Origin: Gavia stellata
Lineage: Eukaryota; Chordata; Aves; Gaviiformes; Gaviidae
NCBI RefSeq assembly: GCF_030936135.1
Contig: NC_082595.1
Span: 19,791,930 to 19,855,929, forward strand
Reading direction: 5' to 3'
DNA length: 64,000 nt
Shown: piece by piece, positions 43,301 to 54,900 of the stretch
How positions within the stretch are numbered: the first letter of the stretch is position 1
Layout: each line of letters opens with the position of its first letter
Position numbers and translations under genes: made by a program
Notes under the pieces: model-generated
The model's database searches: none
Told to the model about the DNA's origin: nothing
Seen by the model: the letters and a program-made list of their open reading frames with translations, nothing else

Positions 43301-46300
43301 TCCTCAATTTGCTGAGACCCCCCCAGTTTTTGGCAACTTTCTGTGCTCCCCTGAACTTCCCGTTGAAAGGGTAGAAGCCATCCGTGCAAGAGGACTCCCC
43401 CGGCACCAAGGATGAACCTCGCTGGCTTCTGCCCTAGTGAAACCCTTTGGTGTCAGGCAGACATCAAACATCAACTCTCAAACCTGACCTTCAGCTGCGC
43501 CCGTGGTTTTTCCCCCTGGAGAGATGAACAGCATCTAACAGATGGGGGGTGCCTTGCTGAAGGCATCAACTAGAGAAGCCACCTCACATGGCTGAAAGGA
43601 CTCGAATGGTATCCTGAACCGGTACGGTGACTTCTGGCCATCACAGCGTGATGTGAGGACAAAGGGGGATGGATGCAGGAGATGCACTAGCAGAGATGAC
43701 CAGGTGGACACATACACAGAAGTGGGTTTTTTTCCCCTTCCACTCCTGCTACCCCCAGCTGCCACTGCAAACAAACAGCCTGCCGCTTGCTGTGGGCGAA
43801 AATCCTCACCAGATGTGTTTGTGCCGTCCCCGAGGAGATAGCTGGTGCTGGTGCCACCCCACCAGGGAGGAACCAAGAAGCAGATTAGAGGAGAGGAGAG
43901 AACAGCTGTGGGGTGTCTTGGTGGCCGGGCAAAGCAGGCTGGAGGAGAGAAAGGCACCTTTCTGTGCCTGGGCACTGTCCTCTCCCAGTCTGGCACTAGG
44001 CAATGCCTGGCAATAGTCCCTGTCCCAACAACACCCAGCACAGTTTCAGTGCTGGTGCTGCATGGCTGCCAGCAATCCCTACACTCAGAGCTGCTGGAGC
44101 GAGGGTTCCCCTTGGGTCCCCTTCTCTCAGCTGCTCACCTTCAAGTGGAAGATGCCTGGATTGAGAGGGGCAACATCCAGCGTCTTCTCTGAGAGGAGCA
44201 AGGCTCTGCTTCTTGCTGGAGCCTATTACTGAAAGAAACCAGGACAGCAGCAGAGAAGGGAAATGTAGGAGCGGAGGTTCAGGTGAAAAGAGGGAGCTCC
44301 CCAGGCTAAACATGGACAGGCAACTTGGTCTTTAACTTCTGCAGGTCCCTACAGCACAGAGGCTGCATACAGGCCAGTGGTCTCTCTCCCTGGATGATCT
44401 TCAGCAAGCGCAGCCTGCAGCGCTGTGAAAGACCGTTTGGGGATGGAGCAGAGGTTTGGAGCTCTTTGACAAAGCCTGAGCTTCTAGTGTCCCAGCTCTA
44501 GAAATCACACCCAGTTGTGAGCTTAAGTCATGGGCAGATAAAGCAAGGATTTTCCCTTCTCTCCCCTTCCCAGGATGACATGGTGTTGCCTTCATCCCCA
44601 CATGGCTCATCTTCCAGCAAGTCCCTACAAACACCCTCAAAGAGACAAAGAAATCAGAGTTGGAGAAGCCAGGCAGGATAACTTGTTTCTAGTCCATCAC
44701 GCCTGGGACACTAAAAAAGGTTGTCATCCTACAGCCATAGCCCTATCTCCAGAACAGCACCCAAATCTTCACATTAGATGCCCTGTGGGTTATGTTCCCC
44801 AGGCACAAGGCGCTGCAGGACCTGGCCCCTCTCTTATTTATTTGTTGTGATACGAAGTTCGACTACTGTTACACTGTCCTCAAACTCCAGGCAAAGACAG
44901 TGGAGCTGATAATGCACAACAGCACCACAGGCGCCGTCTGGGGGAATCTGAACCCCAGCAGCTGGAGGGATACAGAGGGCAGCTGGGATTTGCTGGTAGG
45001 ATGATGCTTTAGTCGCTAAGGCCAGGAAGCAGTGTCTTTCCCCATCATCCCCCCCAGATGTGAACTGGGGGAATGGGAATGGATATGGGAATGGATATGA
45101 GTGTTTTACCCTCCACACAGTCAGCTGCTCCATGGCATTTGAGGAGCAACTGCCACTGCACACCTCAGTGGAAACACATGCTAATGCCTATGTGCATGGA
45201 AATAAATGCTAAGGCAGATAAAGAGTTAACACAGCCATTTTTCAGGTATCACTACTTGTTTTCAGCATATGATTCAACACCTGATTGCACCTGTTTCAAC
45301 AACTGACTGCAATACTTGGACAATATTCTTCTCTGGGATTCAATGGCTCTGGGCAGACACAGCTGGACTCTGCTGGACTGCAAAGTCTTCAAAACGTTAC
45401 ATTTACGTTATACTAGCTGTGAGGTGGGCTAAAGACTTTGCTGTTGCTGGGTTGTTGAAAAGCTCAGCTCAGAAATTGAGCACAATTGTGGAGGCAACTC
45501 AGGGGGTCTGTTTCTGTGGATCCAGTTTGGCTATCTCCTTTGCTGTTCAGGACACAAACTGAATTCAGGAGTAAGTGTATGGATGGAAATCAGTGCAAGC
45601 GAAAATATTTATGGTTCTACATTGCCCTCACTCCTGCTTCTCAAGGTCGCTAAAGCCCTGAAGATGTGTTCCCAGGAATAAAACGGTCAGTGTGGGGCCA
45701 GTGTTTATGAAAGGCTTTGCAAGGGTTCTGACATACCCGCTGTGTTAAACACCAGCTTGACTCACAGGCAGTGTCACTGTCTTCTGGGGAGTTGAGTGAC
45801 AGAATCAGGCCACACCTAGAAAAGAAGTACATTGCTGCCAAAGTCTAACTTCCCATCTTTGAAACTCACAAAGGAAGCCTCAAAATCCTCATCCATTTTT
45901 TTTAATCTATGCAACTTTGCATTTATTGTTTTGTTGCTGATCCTTTCAGGTAATCTTGGGTCACATTTGTAACATCTTCTTCATGACCAGGAGGTATATT
46001 TTATGTGAAAGTCAGTGCAGCTTCCCAAAAATACCAGCTATCATGGGACTTGCAGGACTGTCATGAGAGCTGGCACCAGTATTGTGTATGGTCCCACAGG
46101 GCATAGGCTGGCTACGCTTGTCATGTACCCACTACTGAGTGCATCAGCATTTTGAAGGAGTGAAATAAAGCCACGTTTCAGTCTGAAAATCTACTGGCAA
46201 ATACTGAAATGCTTAGGTGTGAGAAATGGGAAAGAGGAGATGCACGTTTTCATCCCTTTTTTTACTTTCTATATTCCACAGCATTATGTGTGCAGTTGCT

Positions 46301-47000
46301 GCCGTGCCGAGGATTTAGGTTTTTCCTCTGCTCTACAAAAGGGTGCTCGCTAGCAGAATGGAAGAAGAGCAGACCGAGGAGGAAAGAGATGGGCATGCAG
46401 CTGATGGACCAAGATCTTGCTGTCGGTGGAGTTCTCAGATTTGCTCTCCTCCCCCCCAGACCTGCCTGTGATCTGTCATTCAGGGGTAATGGCCCCAAAA
46501 TGTGAGGCCTTAAAGCATGCCAGTTGCAGACACACACAGCATATCTTTAGCAAGGAAGTTGTTGTGAATACTGATGGGCCTTAAGATACATATGTGCAAC
46601 AAAACAAGTACCTTCAGCACTGCAAAACATTCACGGTTTGAATACTGGTACCTAACCATTCACGGAGTGCTCCTTGCCCTGTGCTTGCCACGCTGCCGAG
46701 GTGCCACGGCAGCTGCCGCTGCAGGAGTGTATGTGACCTTGGCCAGTGTCCCCACCAGCACCCCTGGGGCAGCTCCCTGGGCCAGCTGTGGGTTGTGAGG
46801 GACGTAGTGGTGAGCTCACACACTTCTTCCGAGCTGGAAGAGAGGGCTTCCACCAAGACCCAGCGTGGAGGGCCTCCGGCACTGGGTTTCAGCAGCTTCA
46901 GCGGGGCAGGGTGACGGGGCAGCACGGTCCCAAATCCCATCCCTCTACTTTCCTGCTGTTTCTTGGCACCCCGTGCAGCCCCTGGCAGCAGGCAGAGGGT
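40380..47000. other. Intergenic sequence without a recognised gene
   Basis: I see no exon series with matching phases and no recognisable repeat other than small local ones, such as the GGGAATGGATAT repeats at about 45069-45100. Translations on both strands look like chance open frames in GC-rich DNA. Confidence 0.55.
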
Positions 47001-47019
47001 GTGACAGCCGGTGGGGAGC

Positions 47020-47700
47020 ACGGCACCCTGCGCGGGCTCCGCTCAGGAGTCCCGGCTCGGCAAGGACCCACCGCGACCCCTCCACGCGACGTGGGACCAG
47101 CTCCCCCACGAGCCCACGCCCCCCCCCCCGGGCTGCCACGCGTGCCCGGCCCGGGAATTGCTCCCCGCACCCCGTTTTTGCCCCCGCAGAAGCCCCTTCA
47201 CCGCCCAGCGCCCCCGCCCGCCCCGCCCGCCCCGGCAACGGCCGCGTCCCCAGCGACCGGCGGCGGCGGCGGCGGCGGGTGAGGGCCGAGCGGGCCGGGG
47301 GGAGGTGGCCGGGCGGTTCGTACCCCCCTGCCCCGCAGCCATGGGCAGGGACAGCCGGCGGAGCCCCGAGGGGCGAGGAGGGACCCCGCGTGTTTCACGC
47401 CCGGGCTGCGTCCGCGGCATTGCCGGGGGCTGCCGGCATCCCCCCCCGGTGACCTCGCGTCGCCTGGGTGGACACCCCCCCGCCCCGGCAGTCTGCAGCT
47501 CTTATTCTTGATCAAGCGGGCTAATGAGTTCTCTTCCCTCTGGGGGACCCTGGAGAGGAGCTCCGCGGGCAGGAGGGGTGTAGGGTCGCGCCGCCGGCAG
47601 TTGCGGGGGGTGGGCTGGTGGGGCTGGCGGGGGCTGGGGCGTTCAGCAGCAGCCAGATGTTTTCCTTGCCTCCCGGGGGCGAGAGACTCCTCTCCAAGCC
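47020..47700. promoter_or_regulatory. CpG island, candidate TCTE1 promoter and first exon
   Basis: CpG density and GC content jump here compared with the flanks. The island holds a (CGG)7 run at 47258-47278 immediately followed by GTGAGG, a strong splice donor (cut after 47278) in plus orientation. The next plus-strand acceptor I can place is that of the TCTE1 exon at 51844, so this may be its non-coding 5' exon with a 4.6 kb intron. GGCAAC at 47234-47239 resembles half of an RFX X-box, a motif of ciliary gene promoters, but alone it is weak. A divergent or unrelated transcript is equally possible. Confidence 0.5.
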
Positions 47701-50700
47701 TCCGGGGGCTGACAGGGCAGAGCCAGCTGCGCGGAGTGGCCAGGGCGCCAGTGGGCAATGCTCAGGTCCTAAAGTGCTTTCGTGTTTCTGACATCCCTTT
47801 GGGGCAGAGACCCTTACCTGGGCGTGCTGGCAGATGCCCAGGACCACAGTCTTGGTTGGCCCTTCGCACCACCTGGATTACAGTGATGACATTAAGTATA
47901 TTCCCAAACGGCCGGCTGGCCTCTTTCTGCCTGATCTCCCATTACAGACAAATTCCATTATATTTGAAGATAAATAGATTCCTCATTGGCACGCTTTTTT
48001 TTTTTTTAACTTAAAGCCCATTGCAGACACAGCCCCTTGATGAGCCTGCAATACGCTGTCCTAATGCACACTTAGCATCAGCCTTTCGAAGTGCAAGGGA
48101 GCGTGACACGTCCCTGCAGGTGGTAGTGGCATCAGCGGTGTTAGCCAGCACTTGGGATCACTTGCCAATGTCCCCGCTAGCCTGCCCGGCGTAGAGGTAA
48201 CAGCACAAAGGCCAGGACACCTGCAGAACAGCTGGCATTTTCAGGGTGCTGCTGCACTGACATGAGAGCTTCCTTGATTTCTAGGTAGAAATTTTCTTCA
48301 GTGCGAACGCGATCTCAGATGGGGCATAACCATCCTCAGAAAGAGTTTCTCCTGCACTTACAAACTCGCCAGTAAACTCAGTGTTTACAGTTGCTCCATT
48401 TCTTGGATCACCGTACTGCTGGTAGGAGGCATCAGCCAAAGGTCACCGGTTTCCATGCAACTCTCCTTTTTTGGTCTCTCTGGGCTTTGGTGTGAATCAA
48501 AAGAGCAGAAATCTTTTCAGATCAAAACAGTTCAACTGAAGAAGGTTTGTTAGGCATGCTAGGTAGCAGCGTAAGTTTGCTGTGTGACTGGATTTCTGTC
48601 GGCTTCTTCCTGGGAAAGGAAGTGTGATTTCTTCTTTTTTAGAAGTTTTAGTATCATTTACCTTTCAGCCTAATGTGGGTGTTAAATGACATAAACTGGG
48701 AATTTACTACATGGCCCTTCTCACATTCGTTGTATATCATTTAATAAAGCCTTTTTAGTATAAGTGACTGATGTCTATGTAGAGTGGGTGGGAAGGAGCG
48801 TGCATTTAACGCTGTTGACTTGGCTTATTGATAGTGAATTACAAGCTTCTCTGGTGTTTAAATACGTGCTTAGCAAACCTGGCTGTGGGAACTGGCCTGG
48901 TGTGTTAGCTCCGGCTGGGTGAGTCTCCTGCAGCCAAGGTGGAGGGGATGCAGCGGTGAAAGAGGCCCTTCCCCAGTGGGGTGTGCATGCTGGGGGTGGT
49001 GGGAATGGATGCGGTGTGAGCAGTGACTCAGCGTCAGACTCAGCCCCCCCCTCCCCGGCACCGCAGGCGTGGGGTTGATTCAGACGCCTTGCGGGCTGGC
49101 TGTCGCACGCCGGCAACCTTCCGCTTGCTGGCTTCACACCAAATGCTGAGCAGGGATGGCGGGTCAGTTGAGCTGACTTCTTGTGGAGCTCAGGTCAAGC
49201 GAAAGCTGCTCAGCACCCTGGGCACAGAGAGCCCGAGCTGTCTGCCTCTCTTTTGGGGCCGCCCTACATTGGGGCTGGTCCACAGCTGTGTAGTGCACAC
49301 GTGCTGACCTCCCACTGCTGGTGAGCTTCGCTCAGAGAGCTTCATCCAATGTACGGAGGGGCTGCACTGTTTCTAGAGCTGGGTTTTGGCTCTGCCTGAG
49401 GGCAGCTGTGTCTGCTGCTTGGTCTCCAGAAGCCCCGTTGGCCGTCCCGCATGCACCGCGGGTTATGTACCCTCTAAAAATAGATCTGCCATCGGTAAAC
49501 TGGCAATCAGATCATCCGCTGGAATGCAGCCATGAAATAATCCTAGGCCACCAATGCTGCACTGGCTTTGCCCAACAGCTGGCCCTTAACGATTGCTTCC
49601 AAAAGGTCAGGAAAGCCATCAGAAGCTCCAATTAGCTGTGACTGGCCTGGGGGACAGAGTGACACAGATGCTTTTTGAATAGGACAAAGGACGGAGCAAG
49701 GAGAAAAGATTTTTCCCAGTCACCTCTCCTGTATTAATGCCACCTCACTGCCATCCAGCTGTGCTTTGCCCTTCTGCTGAAGTCCATCAGGCACCAAGAA
49801 CTGGGTTCCAGCTGGGTCAGTGTGCTGTGGAGAATCAGGCCTCTTCTCCTCACCCTCAGTGGTGGCCTGCCATCACAGCACCTTCCTCTGGGAGCAGGGA
49901 GCTTCGCAGAGAAAGGACTCCCAGTCCTCACATCTGCCTGTCACCCATTCCTTCTCCTTCCACACCCACCCTTCTTCAGACCAGGCTCCCTTTTTCTACA
50001 GCCTTTGCCTTTGTCATCCTCATAGCAGTGCCTCCCAGGAAATACAGCTTCCCTGCCCTTGGTGCCCTTCGTCCTCCTGCTTTGTGCTGGAGGATGCCCT
50101 GCCACTGCTATCTCCACCCTTTCCTGACTCTCATTCTGAAATGGTTACTCTCTTCTCACACCTGCTTCAAGTGCATTTGAAGAAGCCTTTGCTGACATAT
50201 TTGCTGCAGTACAGCATGAATCATTTTGCTCCTCTCCTCTAGTTCTCAGCATTTCACAGATCTGCTCTCTTCCCTCTATTGCCGGTTCCTTTGCAGGCCC
50301 TTCCTCAGGTGTCTTTTGGAGAGGGAAGGAGCAGAGGGAGGAACACTAGCAAAGCCAGCTACAAAGCTTTCAGGGAGAGAGGAGCAGCACAAACTGGGAG
50401 GGCAGAGGAGAAGGGAGCAGCCTTGTACAGGGGAAGGACATAAGACTGTCTGGCTCATGCCCTTCACAAAGGAGGAGCTGCCTGGGATCAAAGCCCTGTT
50501 CAGCTGAGGGATGTTGTGGCACAAGATACTACATGGCAGTTATCTTCTTTGCAGGATGTTATCACAGGATCCTTTTGAGCCTACTGTGGTGCAAGGCCAC
50601 CTTTACCCTGAGGCATCCTCTTAGTCTTGCAGGAAGCTGTCCTCATCTCTGACATCGCCATCCATCCATCTGCCCCATGCTTCTTGTAGGTGTCCTGCAG

Positions 50701-51200
50701 TCTCTAACTGCCCAGCCCTGCGCTGCAGCCCTGTTATGTCCAGTTAGCCCCAGTAAGGATCAGCATGGGTCTGTATGCCCTGGGAGATGCTCACCAAGCC
50801 TTGTTGCACCCAGGACTCAAGGGGCAGACTCCTTCCTAGTGTATTCTCTACCTCTTTCAGACTGGTGGGGCTGGGAAGGAAACCATTAGGACTTCCAGGC
50901 AATAACCATACTCATGGGATCCTGATGGCTGAGAGTGCTGGTCCTGAGGTTGGGGTAGGAAACAGCAAATGGGAAACTTTGGTCTGGGAAAGCTCCGCAG
51001 AGGTAATAGGACTGGGCATCCTGCCTTCTGCTCCAGGCTGGTTCTTTTAGCTCATATCTGCTTAGGCTCAGTGTGGTCTGAACAGGTCTAACCCATCTCA
51101 TCAGTTAATGGATGTTTGGAAGTAGTTCAGCTAGAGAGTAATTGGGAAAAGCAGAAAAAAAACCCTAATACACTTATAGTGTATTCACCTGTAAAGCATC
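47701..51200. other. Non-coding sequence between the CpG island and TCTE1
   Basis: No recognisable exon was found. If the CpG island is the TCTE1 start, this is intron 1. A short open frame at 49321-49635 has no similarity that I recognise. Confidence 0.5.
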
Positions 51201-51217
51201 TGTCTTTAAATAAGAAC

Positions 51218-51610
51218 AGACATAGTGGATCAAATCAGGGGATGGTCTGGCCCAGTATGCCATCTCTGACAGTGGCTAGAAGCAGATGCCTGGAGGAGAG
51301 TAGAAAAACAATGCAAGTATGTGTGTTTCTTTCTTCCAGCACTCTCCCCGCCTCCAGCTGTGTTCAACTTACACTGAGCCAGACGTGGTTTCTGTGCATT
51401 GAACCATTCTCAAGGGGGTTCTCTTCCATGGACTTGTCCTGGAACCTGCACAGACTCTCAGCATCCACAACATCCCGTGGAAAGGAATTACCCAGTTCAA
51501 CTGCAGACCGTGTGAAGAACCATCATTTTCCTTTGCTTTAAACCCAGCTCCTGCCAACTTCACCTATTTCCTTTATTGGAAAAGACAGTAAACAATCAAT
51601 TCCTGCCTGT
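51218..51610 (-). mobile_element. Ancient CR1-type LINE remnant, antisense
   Basis: Read on the plus strand it carries the antisense 3'-end landmarks of an old amniote CR1 lineage, also well known in turtles and crocodilians: ACATAGTGGATCAAATCAG, TGGCCCAGTATGCCATC, GACAGTGGCTAGAAGCAGA, GAGCCAGACGTGGTTTC, GCATCCACAACATCCCGTGG and TGTGAAGAACCATCATTTTC. It is strongly diverged and both ends are approximate. It lies just upstream of the first identified TCTE1 exon. Confidence 0.75.
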
Positions 51611-51843
51611 CCTCTTCAATAGCACCACGTTATTATCTGCTTATTACGTGTGGTACCTAGAGACCTCTTTGTACATGGCAGCGTGTAAAGATAAGGCTGA
51701 ATAATAGCTGTTTTCCTGCAGTGCTTCCAGACCAAGCAGAGGAGGCAGGCAAAGGGTGGGGGCCAAGTGCATTACAGGAGGGTAGTGTGAGCAGACCATT
51801 CTTATTGCTGGTCTCTTTCTAAAGTTGCCTTTTTCTTTTGCAG

Positions 51844-51926
51844 GCAGCCCAGCTGGAAAATGTGGTCATGACTCTCAAGCAATTTCCCTCTTGCTCCTCC
51901 TGAAGGAGACGTGGGTCCTGAGAAGG
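51844..51926 (+). other. TCTE1: TCTE1 5' leader segment with two short upstream ORFs
   Basis: The acceptor TTTTTCTTTTGCAG ends at 51843, so this is exon sequence before the chosen ATG. It contains ATG TGG TCA TGA at 51860-51871 and an 11-codon ORF at 51868-51903. Both are out of frame with the main ORF and end before it. The main frame is also open through this segment, so an upstream coding exon cannot be excluded. Confidence 0.55.
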
Positions 51927-54900
51927 ATGCAGCAGCCAGCGGCTGGTGACCGGGGCACAGCCGTTCCCTCGCTGTATCCATCCCAGGCCAGCCTCGCTGC
52001 TGACTCGTACTATACACACCGCCTCATTGAAGATCCCGAGTGGTCCCTTGCTACTGTCCCCCACCTCACTGAGCTCTGCCTCCAGCATATCGTTCACAAT
52101 TTCGAAAGTAAGCGGGAGCGCGTTTTCCCTGACACACATGGAGAGAGAGCGTCAGTCCTGGGGAGCAGAGGGTCAACAGGGCAGGCAGATGCATCTGAAA
52201 GGCAGTGTGGTACCCAGCCCTGCCAAAGGAACAGATGGGAAGAAATGTCTCCTCAGGCAGCTAGTTAAACAAACTGTTTAGTTGCTAAGTATGTACTTGT
52301 ACACTCCAGGGATGGCTGTAGTCCTCTGGGCTGTTATCCAGGATGTGACCCTGCCCTAACCTTGTCCTATCATTTCTTCTTCCTTCTGTGCTCTGCTTGG
52401 ACACACTTACCTCAACCATGGCTAGGGCTGTGGAATCGCTGTTTCCTTCTCTTGATTCACGCACACGTTATGGTAGCACTCGAGGTTGGAGCCCTGTTGT
52501 GCTGAGTGCTGTACAAAGAGATGGAGAATTGCTCCTGGCTTGGAGGAGCTACCATCTCAGAATATGTATTGTACTCACAGTCTCAGGCGTTCTCCATGAC
52601 TTTTGGTGGTGATGTGACAAGTTACATCCTCAGGCAGGGAATGTGCTTTCGAAGCAGGTGGACTGATGAAACATAGCAAAACAGAAAAAGCATGTCCCAT
52701 CTGGGAACTGACTGGGACAGGGAAAGGAAGGGCCTACCTGTCTTTTTGGCTGACTCAGTGAAGTGACAGCAAAGACCAAAGGTAGGTCTAAGGCTATGTC
52801 CACATTGGGACTGTAAGACAGTACAGAGGAGCTCAGTGCTGTCTTACGCCAGGAGCTGATAGTACTTGGCGGTCTGAGCTGGGACACCCCTGCAGACATA
52901 TCAGCCTGGTCAGTCAGGCCGATGCCAAATGGATTGGACATGGTGCGCACATAAAAGCAGTGTGCTCAGTGTCTTGGGGACCCTCGTGCCATTACCTGAG
53001 CTGTGCAGCTGCATCTTGCCCATTGCTGTGGTCTGAGTGAGCCTGAGTGAAGCTAGCCCAGTTCTGCCCATATGCGTCCCACCTTTGCTTGTGTCGTGGG
53101 ACTTTGCAGAGAAGGTCACTGCAGTGCCAGCTGTAGGACACTGGAGAACAGACTCCAGGAAGAGGCTGTGGTAAAACTCTGGGTGTCCTTAGGAAGGAAA
53201 TGCCACAGAGACAGAGGAAATACAAAGCTAACCCCGCTTTGTGTCTCAAAATCTGATTTCCCATGCACAGATAGGCCTCTCCACTGATTTCTGTTACTCA
53301 ACACTACTGTGTACATGTCACCAAGTATTCGTGCTGTGAGTATGCACAGCTTTTCTCTGGCATTTCTTACCACAAAGAACTTCCACCAGACAGAAGCCAG
53401 CTGAGACTTAGGGCGAGCATCGGGAAAGAGAATGAGGGGAGAAAGCTCCACAAGGTGGACCTAAAGGCTAAGAGCGTGTCTCAGTGGAAAGGAACAGGAA
53501 TCAATTTGGGGTAAGACAGACAACTGAATTAAGATAAAAAGGCACGAGGACTTGCATAAAGAGCACAGGCAGTTGTTCTCAAATATCATCCTTCAATATG
53601 CTTAGAAACCAAAGGGAGAAAGTTCAGCAAATGACAAGCCAAGCTTTCCCATTGCTGTGAGGCTGAATTAGCTCCCTTGGGAGCAGAAGTCCTGCTCTGA
53701 ATATAAACTGCATTCAAACTAAATTAAATCTGTGAGCTAAGTTTCTGATGCAGTTCCCAAATATTATGGGGGTAAACCCAATTATGCTGATGTTTTACTG
53801 TAAAAGTTAGAAATCCTACACATTTTCCGCCAGCTTAGCTCCCTACACCAGCCACTGGCAGCTGAGAAGAGAGCCAGTATCAGCAGAGGGGAGGGCATGG
53901 GCACACAGCTGGGGGCCCAGGCAGAACCATAGTGCCAGCCACGGTTCCTACAGCCCAGACTAACCTCTCCTTCTCTTCATCCCCTCCAGAGAACCCTATT
54001 TTGGACCGTCTTCTGCCTGAGCACCAAAGGAAGGTGCTGGACAGGCTCTCCACTGGCCTTCCGCTCGCTGTGACTGCAAACCTAATAAGCGATGAGGACT
54101 ACTGGAGGAGGTGCTGCAGTGAGCGCTGGCAAGTGTGTGACATCTCCAACTATGGAGACAGCTGGAAACGGATGTTCTTCGAACGTCACCTGGAGAACAT
54201 CTTGAAATGTTTCATCCCTAACACCACAGACCCCAGCCAGGTCCTAGACCTCATCCCGCTCTGCAAAGACTATGTGCGGAAACTGGAGGTTGAGCAGTTC
54301 CTGCCACCAGTGCAGGTGGATCAAAGGGAGGAGAGGGACGACCTCTCTGATACAGGGAGTGATTTTGGATTCGGCGAGGTCTCCACGCATCACTACGACC
54401 TGGGAGTCCTCATTACTGCTCTCCCTTACCTTGAAGAGCTTCATCTCACTTATGGCGTGAAGGACTGTGGCATGAACTTCGAATGGAGCCTCTTTAACTT
54501 CACCCACCAAGACTGCTGCAACCTGGCTGTCGCCGTGAAGATGTGCCACAACTTGAAAGTAACGTATCCCAAACTGAACCTTCCTTCCTCAGCTAGATCT
54601 TCAAATTGCCCAGCGATAGAAACCCAGGGACCAGTTTTGCTTGCTGGCAGCACCCTTCCTTTTGCAAGTTGCAGTCTGGCAGCGTGCAGAGATGTTAACT
54701 TGCTGGCCTAGTGCTGAGTATCTTGTTCTGCATATGTCCTTGTCAGAACAGGTTGGCAGCGGGTCGGTGAGAAAAATACTTGCTCGCACAAAACATGTTC
54801 CCCGTAGTGTAAAAGAAAGCAACACTCCTGTTTTAACTCCTCACGCAGTTCTGGGAGGGAGGAGAGGAGAAGCCCAGAGGGAGTTTTTCATAAGGAGTTT

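Noticed and set aside
49321-49635. 104-codon plus-strand frame in the region before TCTE1
   Set aside because: No similarity was recognised and there is no splice or regulatory support.
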